A stretch of 64,000 nt of DNA from Diphasiastrum complanatum (taxonomy: Eukaryota > Streptophyta > Lycopodiopsida > Lycopodiales > Lycopodiaceae): contig CM055108.1 in assembly GCA_029204225.1 (NCBI GenBank), positions 10,138,293-10,202,292 on the forward strand. The letters run 5' to 3'. The position numbers and the translations under genes are program-made. This document shows positions 1 to 11,800 of the stretch, one piece after another (the first letter of the stretch is position 1; the number at the start of each line of letters is the position of its first letter). Under the pieces are notes generated by a model. That model was not told the DNA's origin, made no database searches, and saw nothing but the letters and a program-made list of their open reading frames with translations.

Positions 1-667
1 GGCTTTAAGCTCTCGTCTGTCTGGTCGACATGCTCTTTAAACCCAACCCGGCTCTTCCACCCAGTACTATTTGATATAATTCATATAAGGCGTGATTCTA
101 TACTTGAGACAGATATTCACGAAATCAAGGACTTTCAACCGATTTATTGTGCTTTAAACCCCAACTAGACTTTCAAGATATATCGTACAGTACTAGCTAA
201 ACCATGCAATTTTTTTATATTAGTGTTATGAAACTGAATGCGTGGTTTGAAGTAGATTTCTGATTTAGCTCTAGATTAAAATGATCACATTGTAAGAAAT
301 GCATTGCTACACTCCACTTTCTTTCTTGTAGTCAACACAATAACGTCTCCATAAGAGTTCCAACTTTCTGCATGTTGGGGTTAGGTTATGGATTGAATTA
401 TATATGTTCTAGGTTCTAAAGTATCCTGCTTTTTTTATTTGTGATTGCTCTCTACGTTGTAGTGAATGTGGTTCAATCTTTTAATTTGTATTGAGGAATG
501 TTATGTTCTATTTTTAAGGTTGTATATTTTAGGATTATAAAATATAGTGCTTGTCATGATTTTGTAATGGCCTAGGAAGTGATGATTAGGGTCAGATTTG
601 TCCTTAATCATTTGGAATAACCATTTGTTGTATATCCATAGAGTTGAAGATATACACTCCTTTGTTG
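1..667. other. unassigned sequence at left edge
   Basis: AT-rich sequence with no open frame of note, no recognisable exon and no clear repeat. Nothing supports a gene here. The missing first exon(s) of the NERD gene could lie here or further left, but no candidate was found. Confidence 0.5.
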
Positions 668-1010
668 GATGTGAAAGTGGCCCTTAAACGCTTGGTGGTC
701 AGTGAGGAGTGGCACCAGTTGAAGTCATCCAGGTCTAAGCTGGGCAAGGAATTGAGAGCGTAACATTTGTTCCATCATTCTAGGAGGATGTAAAGGTAGT
801 TACCTTGATTAAACTTGTTTTGAAGTTGTTGAGCTTGTTGATAAAGAGGGAGCCACCATGAGATTCATATATGAGTTGATGGATTGTATGATGGAGGGTA
901 TCAAAGGATGTACTACAATGGATCTCTCAATGCATTTTTTTGTTGAGGATTTTTTATGGAGCATTGGGAGATGATGCACTCGATAAATTGCAAGATTTTG
1001 CTTTGGAGTA
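668..1010 (+). pseudogene. hAT-type (DUF659-like) transposase remnant
   Basis: Short open stretches in shifting frames resemble the part of plant hAT/DUF659 transposases before the dimerisation domain. One stretch at about 668-763 contains 'LKRLVVSEEWHQL' followed by 'SKLGK'. A second at about 803-930 contains 'LIKLVLKLL' and then, one frame over, 'MRFIYELMDCMMEGIKG', which matches the family pattern of a Leu-rich helix followed by an 'IYEAMD'-like segment. Stops and frame changes rule out function. The identification rests on these motif resemblances only, so it is moderately confident. No terminal inverted repeats were located. Confidence 0.45.
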
Positions 1011-1300
1011 TCTTAACTGCAATACTAGATCAACCAAGAAAGCTTGACAAACGTAGCAAGAGAGAGGAGGGCGTGGGTCCCCCAAGTCCCCTATGAGGCC
1101 TCATGTACATGCATCGAATGTATAGGTGTCAACCATACGAGTGAGCTACTTGACGAAGTCGGCCACTTTGCACTAACTTATTTAAGTGATCAAATAGGGG
1201 GTCCCATATATTTAATTAGTAACATGCTCCATGAGTAAGGTACAACTTATAATAACATCAGTGCTTAGCCAAAGGGTGAAATAGGCATTATTCTTCAACA
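1001..1300 (-). repeat. putative 3' LTR edge of a copia element (minus strand)
   Basis: Reading the minus strand, the copia RNase H fragment at 1295-1690 is followed by a purine run (AAAGGGGGG, about 1301-1309) and then TGTTGAAG. This is the usual polypurine tract plus TG start of a 3' LTR. The far LTR edge was not found and no second copy was seen in the window, so the extent is a guess. Confidence 0.35.
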
Positions 1301-1690
1301 CCCCCCTTTAATGGCAATTTCATTTATGTTGATACCTAACAATATTCTGAACTTCTCAAATTTATCTTTATTGAGTGGTTTAGTAAAGATATCAACAATT
1401 TGATTGTTGGTGTCGCAATACGTTAGCTCAATCTCTCCACTGTGCACTTTCTCTCGTATAAAGTGTCGGTCCACCTCTATATGCTTTGTCTGTGCATGGT
1501 AGACTTGATTTCTTGCAAGCTGAATGCAACTTTGGTTATCACAATGTAACAATGTAGGTCCTACTTGAGCAATCTGCATATCATTGAGTACGTGTCGTAA
1601 CCATATAGCTTCATAGGCGGACCTCGTAGTCGCCTTGTACTCAGCTTCGATAGATAATAAAGCAATAGTGGGCTGCTTCTTGTTGCACAA
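1295..1690 (-). pseudogene. Ty1/copia RNase H domain fragment
   Basis: A 131-codon open stretch matches the C-terminal RNase H of copia polyproteins. It has the 'SIEAEYKA' motif near residue 13, 'LHCDNQSCIQLARN' near residue 48, 'HTKHIE'-like 'AQTKHIEVDRHFIREK' near residue 66, and the terminal 'DIFTKPL' near residue 102. It lacks everything upstream (RT, integrase, gag), so it is a 3' fragment of an element on the minus strand. It ends at a polypurine tract, as expected for the pol end. Confidence in the domain is high. Confidence 0.85.
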
Positions 1691-1857
1691 TATATAGCCC
1701 CTGGACCTAGACTATGGCAATAGCCCATTGTCGATCTCCGATCGTCTTTATCACTCGGCCTAGTTCACCTGTCAGGCATAAGTCTCGTTCCCAAGGGAAT
1801 AGTGCTTCCCTTGCAAAGTTAGCTACAAGTCCTCACCCCTCCTAGTTAACCACACTT
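1691..1857. other. spacer between copia fragment and dispersed repeat
   Basis: No recognisable coding or structural signal. It separates the RNase H fragment from dispersed repeat copy A. Confidence 0.4.
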
Positions 1858-2180
1858 ACTTTAACCACACCTAGATTAACCACACAAGCAAACAAGAATA
1901 GGCAAGGGAGGTCTCTTACACCTTCCCCTCTCTCTCCTCTCCATAGATACAAAAAGTAAGCAAAAGCAATCAACTATGAATCATAGCATACGTGAAAAGC
2001 AAAAGCAAGGGAAAAGAGATAGAAGAGAAAGTGAGGTGCAAGGATGTTCCGATTATCAAGCTGACATTATCTCCTCCTCATGTATGAACATAGAAAATGG
2101 GTACAAGAGGTGCCTTTTTATTCTTTGGGAAGGCTTTGCCCCTGATAACTGATTGGCTATTCCTACTTTGCAAGGATTTT
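1858..2180. repeat. dispersed repeat, copy A
   Basis: About 320 bp that recurs in the same orientation at 9226-9520 with roughly 90% identity by eye. Shared landmarks are 'AACCACACCTAG', 'GGAGGTCTCTTACACCTTCCCCT' (in part), 'GAACATAGAAAATGGGTACA' and 'CTGATTGGCTATTCCTACTT'. Both copies sit next to minus-strand copia pol pieces. It is probably part of an LTR or other mobile element. Read on the minus strand it has an AATAAAAGGC box that could be a TATA element. Its class is unknown. Confidence 0.7.
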
Positions 2181-2654
2181 ATTCCAAGCCCTTCATGAAA
2201 TATCCAATCGTTCCAAATTGGGAAGGGTGCCCCTCAAATGAATAATGTGAGTTCAATTTGGAGTGAGAGGGTCCTCACATGAATCATGTGAGTTCCTCCA
2301 ACTTAGAACCATGCGAACTTGACTTTGGTATTTTTATACATTTTCTACACAAGTCACTTATTCCTAGTTCTAGAAATCTACACAACCTTTTGGCATGCTC
2401 ATTGGGTTGGGCTTATACACGCAGGAAGCCAGTGCCCTCACACTTATTATTCTAACTTTACAGTGTACTGTGGCGGGGCGCACTTGGTAAGCTTAGCCAA
2501 ATAGTACTTTAGGGGTGAAGGGACCGAAAGTGCAGTCCCAAGAAAAGCTTACTAAAAACTTTCAGGATGAAGCTTTTGAATTTCTATATTTTAGCCTAAC
2601 GGACAGCCTGAAGCCAGATTTAAGCCTAGAAAGACCTTATTCAAAGGTCGTCCA
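2181..2654. other. unassigned spacer
   Basis: No exon, transposon domain or tandem repeat recognised. Confidence 0.4.
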
Positions 2655-2872
2655 TGTCACAAACCTATCTTTTTGAGCTTGTGAAGCAAATAGGTTGGTG
2701 TGCAGAATAAACCTCCCAACTGTAGATACCCACTCTACGAGTCCTAATGCCTGCTATTCCTGTCACCCGACATATGGCATCCAATTGTGGGCGATCAATC
2801 CACCTGGCATGTATGTCACTTGTGACTTGTGAATATTGAGTGAATCATAGGGTACCACCCCGATGCCCTGCA
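2655..2872 (-). repeat. 3' LTR of short-LTR element
   Basis: Direct repeat partner of 4893-5110. Shared strings include 'GGCATCCAA', 'CACTTGTGAC', 'TGTGAATATT' and 'CATAGGGTACCACCCC'. Its minus-strand start (TGCAGGGC) follows the polypurine run. Confidence 0.7.
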
Positions 2873-3485
2873 TCCTTTTTCAAAACAAATGAAATAGTAG
2901 AGGCGAATGGTTAATAACAAGGACGGACTTGCTCATGCAATGAGCTCAATATGATCCTCAATATTCCTTCTAGGTGGCAATCCCTTTGGCATGTCGCTAA
3001 TTAACATATGTTTAAATTGGACTTCTCTTGCTCACTTGCTGGGTCACATCTTTGCCATAATGCAGATGCATGGATGAAGTTTCTTGTGGATCATTAGTGA
3101 GTGTGCTTATTTGATTGCTATGAAATAACATTCACATAACACAACCACAAATATTGCAAGTCCATTCTCTTTGTGTGCATACAAGTAATAAGAGGACCTT
3201 CAAGGAATATTTTCCCCTTTTAAGACCCAAGGCATACCTTCATGTCTAAACTTGTACAAATGTGAAATGAAATCTATAGTGGGCTGCTTAGTTGCATGCC
3301 ACCGCTTGTGAAGTACATTATCAAAATCAGCTAATTTGGTGATCTCAAAGTCTAACTGCTTGACATACGTCTAAATAGACATAGACGCCCAAGAGTCTCT
3401 CATTCCAAACTTCTATTCTCTTACCATCTGGCATCCTCAACTGGATATTAGTAATAAGAAGGAACAACAGCTAAGCGAAGCTTCT

Positions 3486-4200
3486 TCACCACATGTGAAT
3501 TGATATTATTATGTGAGGAATTGGTGTCAAACTAGTGTCAAACAAGACAAGCACGTCATGACCTTCCAGCTTCTCCCTCATGTGTATCGGCTCACTATTT
3601 GGAAACTGATTGTCTTCATGCGCCTTGGTGGACAAAAAGCAAATCGATGCCTCTGGAACAAGCTTCGTCACCAAGACAATCATTACACATCTAGTGTCAT
3701 CGTTGCTTACTAGTAAGTGATCCAAAATTTTCTCATCTTTGCCCTCATCTTGATGTTGGTGTAAAACATGGAGCTTCTTGCCTATGTGTCAAGGACAATC
3801 CTTGAAAACGTGCTTGTCGAGTCAAAAAAAGCATAATCTGTCTTTCTTGGTCTTTCCCTTTTGCTCTAGAGTGAGGGAGGACTTGTCATAAGCATGATGA
3901 GCCATAGGAGACGCTAACTTACTCTTCAAAGTCTGTTGCACCTGGATAGAATCCTTTTGCGTTGTGTGCACACTACCTTCAAGATACACAAGACATGTAG
4001 TAGACGGAGATGGAAATGGATAGGGATATGATGGAGGATATTGAGAAGATGATGCATAACTCCCAGCTACAGGTTGAGAGCATCATTTGCATCTCTGAAG
4101 CAATCCTCTTCATATTGTCCAAAGGTGCTTGCATAGATGAAGAAACACCCCTAGGCGAAGGCGAACTCGTAGTCATCGTATTAGGGTTATGTTCGTGACT
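3486..4200 (-). pseudogene. gag (CCHC knuckle) and aspartic-protease remnant
   Basis: On the minus strand, 3979-4200 is a Ser/Met-rich gag stretch with 'MQAPLDNMKRIASEMQ'. At about 3790-3833 there is a CCHC knuckle reading C-F-F-stop-x3-H-x4-C, in which the second metal-binding Cys codon has become TGA. The frame then opens over 3486-3725 and includes 'DVLVLFDTSLTP', which resembles the 'ALFDTGST'-like protease active site of gypsy elements. The next 150 bases keep traces of protease sequence in broken frames. The stop in the knuckle shows decay. Confidence 0.6.
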
Positions 4201-4892
4201 AGAGATAGGCCTAGCAAGCGGCAATCGAAGGCCAACTGGAGGCCTAAGAGGGATTTCTTGATTAGAACAAAAAACCCACAAAGTACTACGAAAGAAAAGT
4301 TACCGGAAGATTTGAATCTTTTGAGTTCTTCCAAAAAAAAAAAAGTGAAAAACACAGCCTGGAATCAGCAGTGATTCGCTTGCAGTCTGCAAGTGGGCTG
4401 GAGGTGTAGCTGCAATAGGGCACCCTCCTCTAAGGATGCCCCGTGCAAAATTTCAGAGAAAATGGTCGAGAAACAAAAAAGTTATAAAGCTGCAACTCCG
4501 ACAGCCTGCAAAAATAGTTAATAATCTGATTTTTGGGCCAAATCAGAGATTTCTTAGGAATTTTTTCTAACTTTGAGGCAGCCTAGGCAGTGATTCAGTA
4601 CCCACAACAGCCTGCCAAAATTTCCCTGCAACTATGGAAAAAGTTATGGCAGATTTTCTAGAATTTTTTTGCAAGAAAAGTGCATTGGTCCTGCTTGCAA
4701 GTAGTGGGCTGGCTGTGTTCACAGAATTAGAACGTTTTGAAAGCTTGGGCTGCAGCTATGGAGGCTGGGAAACAGTTTCCTATTTTGATTTTTCCTTTTT
4801 CTTCCCCATCCCTCAAGAATTGAGCAAATTTGATGTTTTTCCACACTTTCTCTCTAGAATGGGGCACTCTCTCTCTAGAACTCTGATACCAA

Positions 4893-5110
4893 CTATCACA
4901 AACCTGTCTTTCCAAGATCGTGAAACGAAAAGGCCGGTGTGTGGCATGAGCCTCCTTACTGTAGGCACCCTCTCTATGAGTCCTACTTGCTATTGAGGTC
5001 ACCTCGCACGACGTGGCATCCAACTATGGGTGTTCAACTACCTGGCATGCACGTCACTTGTGACCTGTGAATATTAAGTGACGCATAGGGTACCACCCCC
5101 ATGCCCCGCC
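4893..5110 (-). repeat. 5' LTR of short-LTR element
   Basis: Direct repeat partner of 2655-2872. It abuts the tRNA-iMet primer-binding site at 4881-4891 on the minus strand. Confidence 0.7.
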
Positions 5111-5559
5111 AAAGACCTGTGACCCTCTTGGTCACCTCGGCTACTCATTGGCTAGCATCTTGTCATTGATGGCTGGGATCCCGACAGCCACAATTCACGA
5201 CGTCTCTAACAACTTGTTAGGTTGTCACTTCCTAGTTGAATGAATTAATTACGAATGTCGATATCATGAGTCACATGGATAGGGTGGACCAGATCATACG
5301 ATTTCCCTAATACCAATGGCTTTCATGGGTATTGATATTTCATGGGCATGCTCTTGATCATATCTCGTATAATCCTTGAAACAATACCATACCCGTTAGA
5401 GATTACACAGTGGAGACCTATACCAAAGTCATGATTTTATGGTTCTCTTTAGAAGCACAAAGCACATTTGGTAGGTGAAAGATTGAGATTAAGGAAAGTA
5501 TTGATTCTGAAAAAAATTCTGTTCTTGTTGTTAAGGTGAGCACCCTTTGTTGTGTATTA
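5111..5559. other. unassigned spacer
   Basis: No coding or repeat signal recognised, apart from a region that leads into the copia RT remnant. Confidence 0.4.
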
Positions 5560-6187
5560 GCTTGAGAATCCCATTTTGATTCACATATTGCACAAATGGA
5601 TGTTAGAAGGCATTTTTGACAAAGAAGTTTACAAATCTCAACTTCAAGGCTTTGTTATAAATGGCAAAGATCATCTTGTTTGCCAACTGAAGAAAACATT
5701 GTACTCTGAAGCAATCTCCAAGAGCATGGAACTTACATATTGATGGTTATATTTTTTAGATTTAGCTTCATTAGAAGCAAATGCTATACAAATCTCTATA
5801 ATCATGCAAAGTGATGTTGACGTTCTTCTTCTTATTGTTAATGTGAATTATCATTAGAAGCAACAACACTTTACTCAACAAGATAAGACCAAGTTGATCT
5901 CTTGATTTTGATATGAAAGATCTTGTTGAACCTCATTATTTTCTTGAAGTTGAAATTTGGCATCAACAACACAATTAATTTCTCACTCAAGCAAAGGATG
6001 TTAGTTGGAGGGGTTTCATATGCTTGATTGCAAATCTGTGTCTGCACCTATGGACACAAATATGAAACTGAGTAGCTTTGATGATCAAAGTGCAGTAAAA
6101 GAAACACTCTTCAAACAATCGGTTGGAAACCTCACTTTTGTGACTATCACTTGTCCTGATATTTCATATGCAGTCAATGTTATATGA
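5560..6187 (+). pseudogene. Ty1/copia reverse-transcriptase remnant
   Basis: A frame-broken copy of the copia RT C-terminal half. Around 5595 the frame gives 'QMDVRRHF' (from the family's 'QMDVKxAFL'). Around 5730 there are traces of the 'LYGLKQ' region. From 6005 to 6187 an open stretch reads 'MLDCKSVSAPMDTNMKLS' followed by 'NLTFVTITCPDISYAV', matching the RT-RNase H connection. It stops abruptly at 6187 where unrelated sequence begins. Truncated and non-functional. Confidence 0.75.
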
Positions 6188-6700
6188 AAATGGGGAAAAA
6201 GGGTCCAAATGTTTGGAGGATTTTTCCAAATGTTACAAACGTGTAAAACATTTGGCTGTAAATGTTGCTCCATCCAACAGTGCATTTTTCTAACCTTGGG
6301 TTTGAGCAGTTGGTTAGCCGTTATCTGCTTGACTTGATCTAGGGACATAGCACCTACTTTGATATCTTATCTTTGAACTTTGAAGAGACCAGACTTGCAA
6401 GATTGCTGTCTGCAGCATCTTGCTGCATATAAGGAGTTCAATCTAGTCTAGACAATTGGTTAGAAGAGTCCTTCTAGTTTACCTAACTCTTTCTATGGAA
6501 TATCCCATGTACCGGTGTACCTTAAAGGTCAAAGCTACATTGTGAATGTGTCAGTTGTTGCCTGGACTTTTACTCTGAGTGGATGTAGAATGAAAACGGT
6601 GGTTGAAATATTGGAGAAAGCTTAAGACAAGTAAGAATTGGGAATTCTGTTGACCCCAAGGGCTTTGTACACTGAATAATTTTGAGGTTTTGAATGACAG
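6188..6700. other. intron or 5' region preceding the first recognised NERD exon
   Basis: No confident exon. The reading frame of the first recognised NERD exon stays open back to 6654, so its true acceptor may be upstream of 6701. The missing N-terminal exon(s) were searched for here and not found. Confidence 0.4.
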
Positions 6701-6802
6701 ATTCCAAGGAATTCCTGGTGTGCGAGTTTTTGACTCTTTGCGTATACCAGATACAGAGAACAAGGGAAGAAGGGAGATTGATTTGGTCCTGCTTACAAAT
6801 AG
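6701..6802 (+). CDS. NERD gene, first recognised exon
   Basis: Acceptor at GACAG (6700), donor GTTTGT (6803). Frame enters with one base and leaves in phase 2. It encodes 'VRVFDSLRIPDTENKGRREI' and then 'DLVLLTN'. The frame is open back to 6654, so the 5' boundary is the least certain one in this gene. Confidence 0.7.
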
Positions 6803-8800
6803 GTTTGTGTTCTGATGCACTCGGAAGTGCTTCTATGACTCCATTAGAGTGTTCAAGATTTTTGTACGCTACCCACATTGTCTTGTGGGATTGACTGCTG
6901 AATTTACCTATGACCTGAGCATTGCCAAGCTAATTATAGTTTTCTATTGGTTGGCTTTCTGTTGAACTGTGAGCAGGAAAATTTATGTGGTGGAAGTCAA
7001 AAACTGGTCTGGTATCATCAAATTGGAACCTGATGGTGGCTGGTGCCAGATACGAAAAAATGGCACAATTCAGAAGCACCCTAACATTGTAAGCATGCTA
7101 CATTCGACTAGTGTTAATGTCAATTTATTTGTATTTAGTGGTGATTCATTTTCATGCTCCTTGGTCAGAAAGTAAATTTAGAAGTTGAAGTCTTTGGGAT
7201 CAAGGTGTTAGAATTAATGGTTAATTAATTAATTGTAGAGTCCAGCCTGCAAGCTAAAAGGCCTATTTCTATTTTTAGTATAAGCCAAAGTCTAAGTTTG
7301 GCTAGGTACCTAAGTTAGTACCAATTTTGTATATAGCTCCTGTTCCAAGATTAAATGCATATCCTGTAGTCGATCTTCTATCTTCTGCATTTCCTGCCCA
7401 GTTAGCATCAACAAAACCCTCAAGTTTTATTTTTGTTCCTTTACCATAGTAAATGCCATACCTGAGTGTCCCTTTGACATAACGCAAAATCCTCTTTATC
7501 ACTTTCCAATGACAACTATGTCTCAACCAGAAGGTTATGTTGTCAAAGGAAAAGAAGACCATGTGTACTCCAAGTATAGTTGATTCAAACGTCTATTACA
7601 AATTTGTCGACAAATCCTGTATCATGATAACTTTGTATGTTGATCATTCATTGTTATATAACAATAGTACAAAGCTATTGCATCTCACCAAGAATATGCT
7701 GGCAAATGAGTTTGAAATGATAGATTTTGGAGAAGCACACTATTCTGAGTATACAAAAATAGAGGCAATAGAGAAATCTACATTAGCCAGCAAAAGCATA
7801 TCCATAATATCTTGCTAAAGAGTGAAGCAACTAATTGCAACTTAGTTGACACTCCCATGGACTCAGGAATCAAGCTCTCGAAGGATCAATTTCCCCAAAA
7901 AAAGATGAGCAAGACAACATGAAGAAATATCATTATCACTTGGTCATAGAAACCAAATGTACATGATGGTTTGCACCCGACCCAACATAGCCTATGCAAT
8001 AAGTACGTTAAATCAATTTGTGTCAAATTTAGGAAAATTTAGGAATTGTTCATTGGAAAGCTCTACTAAGAGTTTTGAGGTATATAGATACAAACCAGGA
8101 CATGTGCATCTACAATAGAAATAAGAAAAGCAAAGTGAGTGTTTTTAGACCGGGTTGGTGATGTAGATACCAGAAGATCAAGTTTTGGGTATTTTATGTT
8201 GTTCAATAATGGACCAATCTCATGGAAGTTGGTATAGTAGGAAGTAGACTTTAGTTGCCTTGTCGTCAATCGAAAGCAAAGTATATTGCAACACATGCAA
8301 CAAAGGAAGCAATATGGTTGAGGCAGGTGATATCAAATGTAACTCTACTATAGAAACATCCTATAGTTCTTTTTTGTGACAATATGAGTTGCATTGCATT
8401 AACCCTGACACCCAAGGCTTCACTCCAGAAGCAAGCACATTGAGATCAAGTACAATTATGTTAGAAACAACGTGATGAACAAAGAGGCTGAGCTAGTACA
8501 TTGCAGAACAAAATCTAGTTCATGATAGCTGATATATCTATAGAAACACTGGCAAAAGATAGACATACGAGATTTAATTCTTAGTTAAATAAAAAATCCA
8601 AGTATTGCTAGGTCCACATCAAGGGGTAGGATTGGAAGAAATAATGCAAAACTAGAAAATACCTATGTAGGCCTATTAGAATCCCCTTCTACTAGTAATG
8701 TACCTACATCAAGCTGCATTGAGCTATTGACGAGAGTCATCAATACTTGTGACACGTGTGAAATCAAACTCGAGTTAGGTGAGTGGGTGCCTAGTGTTTT

Positions 8801-8860
<60 letters not shown>

Positions 8861-11800
8861 GCTACAAATGTAGGCACTTGTAGCGAGCTAGTACAAGAGT
8901 ATGATTTAGCATTGTTATGCTATCATTTTGTGTACTAATCTTCATTGTACTTTATACCTTCATAATAAAGTGTTATCTTCATGATTTCTATAATCATTAT
9001 AATGATAAGTATAGTACTTCAGCTTTGTACTTCATTTAGTTATGTTGTGTACTTTGGTTAAATGCAAGTAGTAGGAAGTACCTAGTCAAAGCTATTTTGC
9101 TATTAATTATTCTATAGACAACATCTAGTCTTAAATCAGAGTTTCAAGATACTAGACAATTTCAAACTGAAGTTGGCCGGCCATAGGAACTTGGTGGCAG
9201 GAACAGTGTTGGTGCCAGCTTTACAACAACCACACCTAGCTAACCACAAGCAAGTAAACAAGAATAGGCAAGGGAGGTCTCTTACACCTTCCCCTGTCTG
9301 TCCTCTCCAAAGACACAAAAAGTAAGCAAAAGCAATCAACTATGAAGCATACGTGAAAAGCAAAAGCAAGAGAAGAGAGAGAAGAAAGAGTGGATGTTTT
9401 GATAACTGGCATTATCTCCTCCTCCTGTATGAACATAGAAAATGGGTACAAGAGGTGCCTTTTATTCTTGGGGAAGGCTTTGCTCCTGATAACTGATTGG
9501 CTATTCCTACTTGGCAAGGATTCTAATCCTGAATCTGCTTAGGCTTAGCCATAAACTGACTAACCATACTCACAGCCTAGTCTCGTAGTAGTTAGATAGA
9601 TTAAGCTTCCAACAAGCTTTCTATATAACTTCTCATCTACATCCTGATCCTCCTCAACTTTAGTAAGCTACATCCACTATCATATGGTGTAGAAATAGGC
9701 TTGCACTCTGACATATTGAACTTTTCAAGAGGTTCGTGAGCATACTTGAGAAATAAATAGCCCCTGTGCTACTCTCCATACCTCAATCCCAAGAAAAGAT
9801 TGTAGTGAACCAAGATCTTTCATGTCAAATTCTAATGAGAGATCTTTCTTGATTCCCTGAATCATACTATGATCTGATCCTGTAATAAGAAGGTCATCCA
9901 CATACATCACTACAATCACAATATGACCATCCCTGATCAGAACATAAAGTGTATGCTCCGAACTACTCCTCCGAAAGCCAAGCTCCTCAAAGTATGTGTC
10001 AATCCTCGTGTACCATGCCTTGGCTGCTTGCTTAAGTCCATATAGTGCCTTGTCCAACTTGCAAACCTTGTCTTCATGTCCTGCTACTATGTATCCCTCT
10101 GACTGCTCCATGTAGACTTCTTCCTCTAGAAATCCATTCAGGAATTCGCTCTTCACATCCATTTGTTGATTATCCCATCCAAACTGAGCTGCCAATGATA
10201 AAACAGTCCTCATAGTAGTAGACTTAGCAACTGGTGCAAAAGTTTCCTCATAGTCAATCCCTTCCTGTTCAGCATAACCTTTTGCCACCAATCTTGCCTT
10301 ATGTTTATCTATAGAACCATCTGATTTGTACTTAGTTCTATAGACCCATTTGCATCCAATAGCCTTTTTATCTGTAGGTAATTGAACAAGTCTCCAAGTC
10401 TTGTTCTTCATGATTGAGTCGTACTCCTCATCCATAGCTTTCCTCCAAATATCTTCTTTTTCAGCCTCGCTGAAAGTAGATGGATCCTTGGTTTCCAATA
10501 AAGTGGCCATATATGCAAAATGTACATCCCTATCTTCATGATGATTCTCCTGTCAAACCTCCTGTCGATCTTGATCTTCTTTTCAAGTCTAGCCGATCTT
10601 CTAGTCCCATGTGTACTGGACTCTCCCTGTTCCACAATAACACTACCTTTGATTGTTTCATAGTACCATCTAGGCAATCTTCTAGCTTCTGATGTAGGAT
10701 GTTTCTTGCTTGGTGAAGTAGGAGGTGAATAATTATCCCATATACTTGATCTCTCCTTCCTCTTTCCTTTCTCAAAGTCACTCTAGGTACTTGGATTGGC
10801 GTAGGTGATACATGTGTCGATTCAGGCTCCTTTAATAACTCATCACATAATGATTCCTCCATCTTGATTCTTATCATAAGGTATCTCTGTATCTTTATGA
10901 GTTGCCTCCTCATCAAAGATTACTTCCCTACTTATGATGATTTTCTTACCCTCTAAGTCATATAACCTGTATCCCTTCTCTTGACTATCATATCCAAAAA
11001 ATAAACACTTGGTCGCCTTAGAATCCAATTTGCTCTTGGAATCCTTAGGTATGTGAGCATAAGCAATACTACCAAACACTCTCAAATGACTTACATCTGG
11101 TTTCCGACCCGTGTAAGCTTCCTCTGGAGTCCGATTCTCTACAATCTTTGTAGGACTTCAATTCAAAAGATAAACCGACGTCTTAACTGCTTCACCCCAA
11201 AACATATTTGGAAGATTTTCACTGATGAGAATACTCCTCGCAGATTCCACTATAGACCGGTTCTTTCTTTCCGCAACTCCATTTTGTTGAGGCGTGTCCT
11301 GTTTGCAAATTGTCTCTTTATACCATGATCCTTGCAAAACACCTGAAATTCCGTAGAAATATATTCTCCCCCTTTGTCCGAGCGGAGTATCTTGATTTGT
11401 CTATCTGTTTCTTTCTCCACCTGTGTCTTAAACCATGTGAAATACTTGAACACTTCACCCTTATTCCATGTCTTCCTGGAATAGTCATCCACAAACACCA
11501 TGAAGTAACTTGCTCCCCCATAAGATTGATTCCTCATAGGACCATACAAATCTGTATGAACGAGTTCTAGAACATTTCTTGCCCTGAATGTACTAGGCGA
11601 AAATTTCTTTATATGATGATTGCCTAAGACACAACCTTCACAAACCTTGTGATTAGAAACAACTTGAGGTAAACTTGTAACCATGTTATATTTCCTCAAG
11701 ACTTATAATTCAGATGTCCAAACCTCTCATGCCATAACTAGTATCCGCAACACTTGCATGATGATCCATCACCTGAGCCTGAAGTTTGTACAACCGCCCT

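Larger units (their letters stand above)
2655..5110 (-). mobile_element. short-LTR retroelement carrying only gag/protease (gypsy-like, non-autonomous, decayed)
   Basis: Two direct repeats of about 217 bp (2655-2872 and 4893-5110) bracket about 2.0 kb. On the minus strand the internal end beside the right repeat starts with a primer-binding site TGGTATCAGAG (4881-4891), complementary to the 3' end of initiator tRNA-Met. The other internal end has a purine run GAAAAAGGA just before the left repeat. The interior encodes gag with a CCHC knuckle and an aspartic protease start, but no RT, RNase H or integrase was seen. That is the layout of TR-GAG-type non-autonomous elements, although a simple internal deletion is equally possible. 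The LTR copies differ by roughly 20-25% by eye, so the insertion is old. Confidence 0.7.

Noticed and set aside
1858-9520. The two dispersed repeat copies as LTRs of one 7.7-kb retrotransposon
   Set aside because: The interval contains NERD exons whose partners lie outside it, and no primer-binding site or purine tract was seen at the inner edges.
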